Source of the DNA: Aplectana chamaeleonis
Taxonomy: Eukaryota; Nematoda; Chromadorea; Rhabditida; Cosmocercidae
Direction of reading: 5' to 3'
Length of the DNA stretch: 64,000 nucleotides
Assembly (NCBI GenBank): GCA_029168955.1
Contig: JAPDOI010000021.1
Coordinates: forward strand, 460,001 to 524,000
The notes under the pieces were generated by a model. That model was not told the DNA's origin and did no database searches. It saw only the letters and a program-made list of their open reading frames with translations. The translations under genes and the position numbers were made by a program. Shown piece after piece: positions 55,111 to 64,000 of this stretch (the first letter of the stretch is position 1; the number at the start of each line of letters is the position of its first letter).

Positions 55111-56915
55111 GCGTGAACACTTTGCGATCAATCGATACTGCTGCACTGCCTTGTTCAATTTGAGAGGAGTGGCTCCTTTAACTTTTATTCTTGTTTATAT
55201 TTCTTTTGTTGAACTGTTCTAGTGTTGTCACTCATTGTGATTGATTCATTATATTTATTTAAAGTGGTTTTCCTAGATTTTGAGATGCCTGAAGCCATTT
55301 TGCCTCCGTTTCTAATCTGTTTTTTGAAAAAATAGTTTTTTTGCCTTTCTAGCGAAATTTATTGTTAAGAAGTTGCTTTTGGATTCACGGAGATTTTCTG
55401 ATAAGAAAGATTTTTATTTGAAAAAAGAAACCAGCTGACCTCGGCTGGGTTTATTCGTTGTACCTATGTGATTGGTACTCCTTTCTGGTATTATTTATGT
55501 GAGTTCTCTTCATGATAAAAAGGTTTTAATAAGCATTTGTGAGTTTGGTGGCCGTGAGCAGGGTTTGATTTATTTTGGAAAGGGAATTTTCCATTTTTGT
55601 TTATTTCTCGTTTGCAAGTTATATGCAGCAGCTCACAGACCAAAAACATTCAACTGAAAAAAAAACACGAAAAAGATAAAGGATAACCATTTCCGAAACG
55701 GGTGTAGCCCCACCCATGGCCACCAAACTCTCACCATCAATCATCAGAAACGTTTTTCTTAAACAAAAGCCTTGTAATGCGGTACGGAAATGAAATAGAT
55801 GATTATAGAACACACATAAAGCTGCATTCAGTTGTTTTTTGTCTTGTCAAAACGTTGAAATAAGACGCGTATATAAAATCTTGTGGAAAATAAAAATTAA
55901 AGCGAAATTTTCGATTTTTCTTTTTTTTTCAATTTCAAACTCGAACTAAAAAATTTATTTCACAAAAAATTATGGTTGGAAACAGAGTCAAATTAGAAAA
56001 TCAAATAAGAATAATTGAAAAAATTAAATTGAAAATTAGAAGCTCAAAGCTGAAGCGACATCGAAATGCTTCAAGCCTACATGATTTAATTAAACGCCTC
56101 TGCATAGTTGAGCGGCAAAAGTCGCGCCGCCACATCGAAGGATAGAGGGCGGTTACGCAGCATCGTGCCTGCGCTCTATTCCCCAACTTCTGCTCGACCT
56201 TTGCCGCCAGACTATAGATAGACCGTAGGATGATCAAAAGCACAATAGTTGACAACATCAGAATGTTCAACCTTGAAAGTTTAAGAAGAAAAATTAAATA
56301 TGCAAGTCACTCGGAAGAGCCATGCTGGACGCCAGCGATCCTTTCTTTAGGTGCAATCGATGCGTCTCGATTTTGAGTGGCGCAAACTATGGATACAGCT
56401 TTACCACCCGCTGTCTGCGGTTGAACCGAAAATATCCCATCACACGATTTTGGCTTCACTACGGCCGTAACATTCTAGCGGTGCAGTGAAGGCCGAAAAC
56501 GCGATGCCCACGGACGCAGTCATAGAGCCCTTGATCGAAGGTGTTTAGCTAAATCATAGCATGATACAGAATGACGCTACAATAAGGGTGCGCCGCAGTC
56601 TAGAAGTGGTTGGACACTCAAGTCGGGTACATGAATGGGTAAGGTAGAAGTCTGAACAGTCTAACCTGACGTTTTATATGTAACCTGACTCTCATTTAGC
56701 CACTTCGGGATAAGAGACTCTCCGCTCACTTTATCGCTTCTGATCTATAACTGGCACAGCGAAGGCTTACGTGATTAGTCAACGGCGACAAAATATGGCC
56801 TTAGACAAAGCACAGATGACGCATTTATTATCCAAAAATAATCAACATAAGATGTAATGAATCAAATTTATCAACCATTTCGGCGTTGGTCAGCACTGGA
56901 AGCTTATGACGATGT
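55111..56915. other. Intergenic; includes old repeat copy 2 (55640-56110)
   Basis: 55200-55600 is T-rich without recognised features. 55640-56110 is the diverged partner of 53460-53990. 56110-56915 has no supported gene. Confidence 0.35.
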
Positions 56916-57148
56916 TTGATCATACGCCTGAAAAATTTCCAAATCATGTTCTATACTCAACTTTTACAAACATCAAGTCCACTTCAGAACAAAACCAACA
57001 TCATCATCGCACACGTACAACACCTAAAGAGGCAGCTAAATGCACAAAAGAATGCGAAAATTTTAGTGAACTATGCATTTAGCTTTACTTGGTGGGGTGA
57101 ACGCCTATTTGAACATCCTGTGAGTTGTTGTTTGGAAATTTTTCACAG

Positions 57149-57831
57149 TCATTCGTCACATATAAAGGGGGAGTGGTAGACTACCCAAAATGTTTTCCCC
57201 ATGGCCAACAGCCCACAGGAAGAGCGGTCGCATCATATTCAGTCGGGTGCGGCCTACCCTCTTCAAAAGTACCGCCGTTATCAGAGCAGAGTTTCGGTCC
57301 GCAAATACGGACTACGGCTGCTGCATCACGCGACACGAAGATAAACGTGCAGGAGAAAGGTGAGTCGTGCGGGGACCAAGTGGTCCCAACACGATAAGTA
57401 TTCTATTGCGTGATTCGATAGCCGTTGTCCGCAAATACGGACCGGATTTTGGCCCGAGAACGATTGAACAACTTCCTCCATGTCGGTCGGTGCTGCTCGT
57501 TCAATTGAAAAGCGTGGCCCACTCCGAAGTCGGGGCGAACAGGATTCGGCGAAAGGATGTACAGTGGCGGAAGCAAAAAATGGAGGCGGTGAAATTATTA
57601 GCAAAGCCGATCACGATACTAATATTCTTTTACTTCTTTACAGAAAACACCAAAACAAGTTCATGGATGGAGTCTGTCGACACAAATCGCAGTGTCGGTC
57701 GTGATTTTCTTTTATGGGTGCACAACACACTGACGCGAAGTCGGTATACGTGTTTATTGCTATGTGCACCGAATTCGCCCAAACGCTTTTGCGCCAATCA
57801 CAACTTCTACTGCTATTTGTACCGACTGTAG
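57149..57831 (+). CDS. Candidate spliced gene, last two exons, unknown protein
   Basis: Exon A is 57149-57359, with acceptor TTTTTCACAG and donor GTGAGTC. Exon B is 57644-57831, with acceptor CTTCTTTACAG, ending in TAG. The phase-1 junction (G + AA) keeps the frame. Exon A reads SFVTYKGGVVDYPKCFPHGQ and ends with TKINVQEK. Exon B reads NTKTSSWMESVDTNRSVGRD and ends in a Cys/Tyr-rich tail FCANHNFYCYLYRL. Together they encode about 132 aa, plus any upstream exons. An upstream frame (56916-57120) ending ERLFEHP before GTGAGTT is in phase but would imply a 29-nt intron, so it is not joined. The minus strand also has an open frame over 57326-57604. No family recognised. Confidence 0.36.
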
Positions 57832-58578
57832 GTCTTAAGACAGTGACTCGCTTGACCCTGCTACTGGGGAAATCCGCCCAACCCTATCGCTGTGTGCTGG
57901 ACAGGGTCGATCGGGGGCGGCATGCACGTACGCATGTGCCTTCACCCAAATTTTGCCCAGGGGTGTAGTTTTGGGCGCTGAACACATTTATGAGGTCCGT
58001 TTCCAAATTTTCGAAAATTAACGCCCTTCTTGGAGGGTACAAAAGCACTAAAAACGACCTTTTAAGCTTACAGCATCTTGGAACCTGCAGCACGGAACGG
58101 GATACGGCGCAGTTTTACTATTGAGCCGCTAGAGATTCTAACGATACTAGTCGTTTTGGCAGATGCGCTACCACTCTAAACACTTCCCTTGTTAGCAGGA
58201 AGGAATTGTGATTTCCTCCGTGGGATACGCTCCAAAACAGTTTTTTACACATGAACTCGCGGCCTCCCGCCGCTTCGAATACCCATTTCGGCTCTCATTA
58301 TTACTAGTTGCTGGGAGGAGATTCTCCGCCCACTTTCTCGCCATAAGCGTGGCAGGCAAATGACACAGCTGACGTGATAAGACAACGGCGAGACCGTGAG
58401 CGCAGAAACTCCTCCCGCAAGTGGACTGAACAAGCACCCCACTTTCGTTCAATTTGGAAAATCTAGGCGATAATAAGTGAAATTGAGAAAACGAATTATT
58501 TCCGCCAACAATGAAATACGGCAGAAAAATCTTGTTAAAAACTTAATTATAATCAGGAAGAGGTAAAAAATAAAAGTT
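57832..58578. other. Intergenic with repeat fragments
   Basis: 57940-58050 carries TTTGGGCGCTGAACACATTT and GAGGTCCGTTTCC, shared with the 39-40-kb inverted-repeat element. The remainder is unassigned. Confidence 0.35.
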
Positions 58579-58698
58579 TTAGTTGAAAACGAACCAGAAA
58601 GAAATCCTCGACGACTCCTTAAAAGTACAGTGCTTCATGACGGACCACTGATTGACGGTCTCACCTGGGATCCCAAACTTCGGCGCTAGGGATGTTAT
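58579..58698 (-). CDS. Candidate terminal exon, 39 residues
   Basis: After a consensus acceptor CCAAATTTCAG (ending 58699), the minus strand reads ITSLAPKFGIPGETVNQWSV, then MKHCTFKESSRISFWFVFN and TAA. Alternatively the exon stops at the GTGAGA donor after GGATCCCAG. A plus-strand frame of 94 codons starts at 58727 and is not compatible with an upstream minus exon there. No homologue known to me. Confidence 0.25.
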   Translation of the reverse strand: MTSLAPKFGIPGETVNQWSVMKHCTFKESSRISFWFVFN

Positions 58699-58726
58699 CT
58701 GAAATTTGGAGAAATTTATATAATAT

Positions 58727-59008
58727 ATGGAGAAGATACAAGAAGGGAAGCCTAGATTGAAACAGATAGAGCACTACTGTGCTTCTTTAGGTCAAATTAC
58801 GGTCCGCAATTGCGGGAAGTTTCCAGCGACGCAGCCGCCCATCTGTGGACTCCAGGTAGATTTTGGAAACTGGAAACTTGAAAAAATAGTAGAAAACTGT
58901 ATAAAAAAGACACATCGAGTCGGCTTTGGCGCTGGAAACTCAACCGACTCGAGCGCGTGCGGCCACAAAGCGTGTCGAGACGCAATTGTGGACGTTCAAG
59001 AGTTCACA
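58727..59008 (+). CDS. Hypothetical open frame, 94 codons
   Basis: It contains IEHYCASLGQITVRNCGKFP and ACGHKACRDAIVDVQEF, with Cys residues suggestive of a small soluble protein. There is no domain. A possible GTAGAT donor follows CTCCAG at about 58852. It could be chance. Confidence 0.15.
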
Positions 59009-59293
59009 TAGGGTTTCAAACTTGAACCCAGACATTCGCTGCACTCAATGCGTGTCTATGCAATATGCAATCAACTCGAAGACAAGGAGGTTTCGAGCAC
59101 AGTTAGGGGACGTGCTGCTAGGAGAGCACGTGCTCCTATTGTGTTCCAAATTCCAGCACGTGCCCCAACAAATGAAACGTTAAATGCGCATGATACACAT
59201 TCAATTCTATGGTAAAACGATTTTCCAAAAAAGGAAAGTGCACGACGCACTCCTGAGGCGGGACTCGGATGTTGGCAGCGTCGCCGGTTCAAT

Positions 59294-59567
59294 CAGGGTT
59301 GAGCAGGGTTGCGATCAGGCACAACGGGGGGTCGTAAAAAAATTCAGAAAACCTGAATAAAAAAATCAACATCGGAGGGGGGCTCGTAAAACTTTTCGAA
59401 AAAAAGGGGAGTTTACTCAGAACCACTTGCTAGACTAAAATAAGGCAAAAGAAATTCTAAAAAGCTGGAGCAATTTCTGATCTTGCGGGGGGGGTCGTAA
59501 AAATTTTGGTCAACAGGGGAGGGTCGTAGCTTCACCGAAAATTGGCGCAACGGCCTGCTCAACCCTG
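59294..59567. mobile_element. hAT-type MITE, 274 bp
   Basis: The left end CAGGGTTGAGCAGG is inverted at the right end CCTGCTCAACCCTG. Exact 8-bp target duplication GGTTCAAT at 59286-59293 and 59568-59575. Four GGGGGGTCGTAAAA-type repeats fill the interior, consistent with subterminal binding sites. The element at 61715 belongs to the same family. Confidence 0.93.
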
Positions 59568-59575
59568 GGTTCAAT

Positions 59576-61714
59576 TACCCAAGTTTGCGGTACTTGGCTC
59601 GCCCAGGCGCTGGCGGCCTCAGAGGGTGCTCCGCGAGCTAGCCCAGTCGCATGTTGGTGCGCGCGCCGCGTCGTGTGTTGGTGTACTGCTACGGTAGCGC
59701 TGGACTACCTTGCAGCACAAGCCTGTGCGATTAAGCTTTGCAGCACATGCTCCTGTGATGAAATTTTGCAGCACGTGCTGCTGTTTGAATCACGTGTCCC
59801 CTTCGATAGAGCCTTTCGATGGGTGATGTCACTCGAGTTAAATGCACATTCAACACGCAGTGAATGCGGCGGTTTTCTGAAAATATGGGCTCGTTTTAGT
59901 TCTGCGGAAGATCACGGTAGGTACACGGTACTTCGCTCGATTTCTCCGATTTGACTGGAATTTCGCCTAGAGAGGTTACACGATATGCTGATCACAAATA
60001 ACTTCTACGTTCCCAATTTTTTCTGAATATTTCAGTAGGTTGTGGTAGACAAGTGACAACAAACCTACCGTGATCCTTCCAAAACCGAGTAAACAATATT
60101 GGATTCGAGACCAGCACCTCAGAAAACCCTTTAGCACAACTTCGGATGAATCTAACAAAGGAACTAATTTTAGTCAGTTACCCATTCCGTATGAAATGTA
60201 CTTTTCTAGAATCATTTTGAACGTAAAATGAGTGCTCTTCTGCAGGTGGTTAAACCTCGCTGAAAAAAGTTGAAGAAGTTTTCCAAGGCCTCACGGTAAC
60301 GTAAAAGTAACCATCAGAGATTTCAGGAAGTTTTGAGATTTCTTTTGAGATTTTCTCAAAGCTTGTATTCAGAGGTAATGTACGATGCTGAACACGAATA
60401 TAGGGCCCGCTTGTCGAAATTATGAGGCTTACTGTAGGATATGGTAGGTGCCATGCCATTGAGGGTTCAGAACCCACCTCAATAATCTGAAAACCGACAA
60501 ACGAAGATTGAATTCGTATTCAGCTCCCCGAATAACCACCGCATGGGAAATTTGAGTCAAATTTGACTTTGACCAAACTACAGGCTATAAAACGGAGAAA
60601 TTCACATGGTTCCTATGCGTGCTGATGCAAAGCGGAGGTTAGAGACAGTGAGGGAGCGGAGAGCAGACGGAGGCCCAGGCGTCGCGCGCGCCGCTCGCGC
60701 CTCGAATGATGTGAATTACGACGTTTTGTGGAGGGTACCATATACCCATCGGAATCTACCGTAACGTATCGAAAATCGCAAAAAAAGAAAACATCAGATT
60801 CGTGTTAAGCACTCCAACTAACCCCCCAGAAACACTTTGAGCAAAAACTATCTTGGCACTACGAAAATCGTCGAAATTCGCGTTTCAGCTTGAAAATTTC
60901 CACCCTCAGGCGCTTCGGTCCCGGAGCCGCACCGAAAAGAATCGGAGCCGCCTGACAGTGCCGCTCTTTCTCCCATTTTCCGGGCCACTGCTGTTGCTGC
61001 TCGGGCCAATTGGAGGAGCCCGGACAGCAACACCAGCGGCGCGGACAGCAACAGGAGCCCACCAGCAGATTGGGAGAGAGAGCTGAATTGTCAGGCGGCT
61101 CAGGACCGAGAATCGCCTAAGCCAATGGGAAGCTTCAAACGGACTGAATCTTCGAAAAGTCGACAAATAAACAGAATCGTGATCAGCAACCCAAATAATC
61201 ATCATAGCGAAGGTTTCAGTAAAACGTGGAACATTCTTGTTACACGCTTTAAGAATCCCGTAACTGATATAACTCAACCACCAATCCGTACAAGACCAAA
61301 GCGTTGTTTCTCCATGCTAATTGTAAGTGCGAAGCATGAACGTTCACCTAAATTTCGTCCAGGGTAATTATTTCGGGAGCTGTATACGACTATGAGGTCT
61401 ATTTTCAGAAGTCTACTGCACTTTATGGAAGATGGATTGGCTACGAAAATAATAGGGAAAACGTCCATGACTTTTTTTCAGCTGTTTTAGGCAGCTTAGA
61501 AGGACATCGTACTCTATGTCCAAAAATCGTTCTAGAGAAGCACATTTCAATCTCGTATGAGTGCCTACGTTTTTCCTTCTCGACTTAGCTAAAGCACTCC
61601 CACCCACGCCACGCTTTCGCCCACCCCATTCTGAACTCGAATGAATTTTGCAAGGGAATAGAATCAACCTTGTCCGCCAAGATCAAGTGCGCCAACTGCG
61701 CGGGCTGTCCCTGA
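59576..61714. repeat. Mosaic of diverged GCTGAACACGA-type repeats and small palindromes
   Basis: GCTGATCACAAAT (59989), GCTGAACACGAATA (60393), GTATTCAGCTCCCC (60514), GTGTTAAGCACTCC (60801) and GTGATCAGCAACCC (61179) are diverged copies of the unit seen at 39-40 kb, on both strands. GCAGCACRTGC words repeat at 59700-59780. 60930-61110 is a foldback with GAGCCGCCTGACAG / CTGTCAGGCGGCTC-type arms. No supported gene. Confidence 0.5.
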
Positions 61715-62717
<1,003 letters not shown>

Positions 62718-62807
62718 GTCCCCGACTCTAATTTTAGGCAACAGCGAATAAACCAAAGGAGCAACGGATGCTGTTCAGTCAAGTTACACTCAAATCACTG
62801 GAAATAA

Positions 62808-64000
62808 TTAACTACCGGATGCTGCAGGTTGATTCCAGAGAAAATGTAGGCATCGGTTGAAACTCCATTCGCAGGATAGAATCAGTCTCTTTAGAACTGC
62901 TGGGCTCAAACCATCTGGCCCTACTGCCTTCGAATTACTCATTTCCTTGATCACCTTCTCGACCTGAGCGGGCGTGACTGCCTCATCTTCAGCCATGAGT
63001 GGCAATTTACAGAGTTCCCGCACTGTTATTCTGTTCTGCTTCTCTCTCTTGGTTCTAGTGATGAAAAAATGCTTCCCGAGGGCATTTGCGGCCTCTTTCC
63101 CTGCCTTGAAGACTCCACCTTCAAATTCAATCGGGGAATTGTTGGCGGAGGTGAACTTTCCGGAGATCCTTTTTCAAAGCCTTCCACGTTGCTGCTGCAT
63201 CACTTCTGAGTTCATCTTCTGAGTGAACGTTTCCCAAGTTTCCTTCTTGTGTCTGTCAAGGTCCCTCCTGATCTCGTTATCCAGCTCTGCGATGTCTGGG
63301 TCAAGGTGATCTGCAGCTCTCTTTGCGTCCCTTTGTTCTTATCTTCTGCAGTGTCTCCTGGTGACATTGGGAAAGAAGGTCTGACGCGACCTTCAGGGAT
63401 CGCATGTTTCATAGCCTTCAAGATAGCATCAGATAGGTGGCGCTCCTTCTGGTGTACGTCGCCATTCCACGGGTAACCAGCCGCATGGCGAAGCGCAACC
63501 TCCCTGAACAGGCTCCAGTCTGCAAGGCCTCAATTAAGATAAGAATGATGACGCACACTTGTATAGGGAGCAATAGAGTTAGAGAGATCAATATCGACAA
63601 AGACAGGAATGCATCACTGGGAAGAGTTGTGGATGTTGACCAAGAGCAAGCATTAGAGAGAGAGTAGAAGAGACAAGGGAGACGTCTGGGCTAGACCATC
63701 GGCCGTTGGCAGGGAGACGAGTAGGGCTGATCATCGTTTAGAATGACCAGGTCGCACTCCTCCGCCCATTCGTCGGCGTCATTTCCTCTAGCATCAGAGT
63801 CAAGCGACGAGCAGAATGTGTGAGCATTGAAGTCACCCGCAAAGACAATTGAGGGAGATAGAGAGCAGTCATACAGTTACTTGAGTAGAGGGATAGGGCT
63901 GTATGTTGGTGGACAGGATGTAGAGGGAGGAGTGTATATATTAAAAAGAGAAAGTGGTGTTTTTAGAGGTAGATGGATGGGGATGTACTCGAGACTGCCA
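62808..64000 (-). pseudogene. LINE B: second copy of the LINE A family, partial, cut by the window edge
   Basis: Read on the minus strand from 64000, the sequence gives EYIPIHLPLKTPLSLF, then FAGDFNAHTFCSS (endonuclease) and the linker with AIPEGRVRP. The RT start follows, with TPAQVEKVIKEMSNSKAVG and PDGLSPAVLKR, ending in FNRCLHFLWNQPAA at about 62815. It is collinear with LINE A from 9723 to about 11330 but without the T0 MITE. It has several stops and frame changes, including a stop where LINE A has LLKQLHDC, so it is inactive. The RT domain past its first motifs is missing. The endonuclease N-terminus lies beyond the window. Confidence 0.83.

Noticed and set aside
56916..57179. Joining the upstream frame ending ERLFEHP to the 57149 exon
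   Set aside because: It would need a 29-nt intron, shorter than expected even for compact nematode introns, so it was left out of the model.

Overview
The window looks like repeat-dense nuclear DNA of an animal, most probably a nematode. The evidence is moderate. There is no bacterial-type gene density, rRNA or tRNA. Candidate genes have short exons with TTTCAG/CACAG acceptors and GTAAG/GTGAGT donors. Several start codons lie a few bases after a good acceptor, as with spliced-leader trans-splicing. CpG is not depleted in old satellites. The intergenic DNA is full of TTAA-flanked MITEs, foldback elements and non-LTR retrotransposon remnants. No species call is made.

Layout. (1) 1-7312 is a satellite of 42-bp monomers (satellite A), open at the left window edge. 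It is followed by a 195-bp inverted-repeat element (M1-short, 7380-7574) and a 590-bp foldback. (2) 9123-15412 is a decayed non-LTR retrotransposon (LINE A: 2A-like motif, PHD-like finger, APE endonuclease, reverse transcriptase). It is broken by a TTAA MITE, by a 2.67-kb hAT-type element with an exact 8-bp target duplication, and by a second truncated MITE. (3) 15413-19735 holds repeat fragments, a MITE and the 3' part of an RTE-like retrotransposon on the minus strand. (4) 19736-34818 is dominated by a second, unrelated 42-bp satellite (satellite B). Nearly every monomer carries the perfect cAMP-response element TGACGTCA inside a 12-bp palindrome. The main array is 12.8 kb (about 304 monomers). 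A short array in the opposite orientation and a lone monomer lie outside it, and foldback elements in mirror orientation flank it. The ends of M1 reappear at 20195 and 34755, so the whole block looks like an M1 element split by 14.3 kb of satellite. (5) 34.8-64 kb is a mosaic of candidate short multi-exon genes (34.9-35.8, 43.0-44.0, 47.5-47.8, 57.1-57.8 kb, plus single exons), TTAA MITEs of several families (often nested or abutting), two CAAGGG-rich blocks, GC-rich palindromic islands, TA microsatellites and two hAT-like elements. A second copy of the LINE A family (62808-64000, minus) runs off the right edge.

There are no operons and no metabolic pathway to reconstruct. The coherent story is structural. 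Two different 42-bp satellites are tied to one inverted-repeat element family, and one of them is in effect a tract of several hundred bZIP-type binding sites upstream of a small predicted gene. The very long open frames inside both satellites follow from a stop-free monomer whose length is a multiple of three, and are not annotated as proteins. All gene models here are inferred from splice signals and reading-frame agreement alone.
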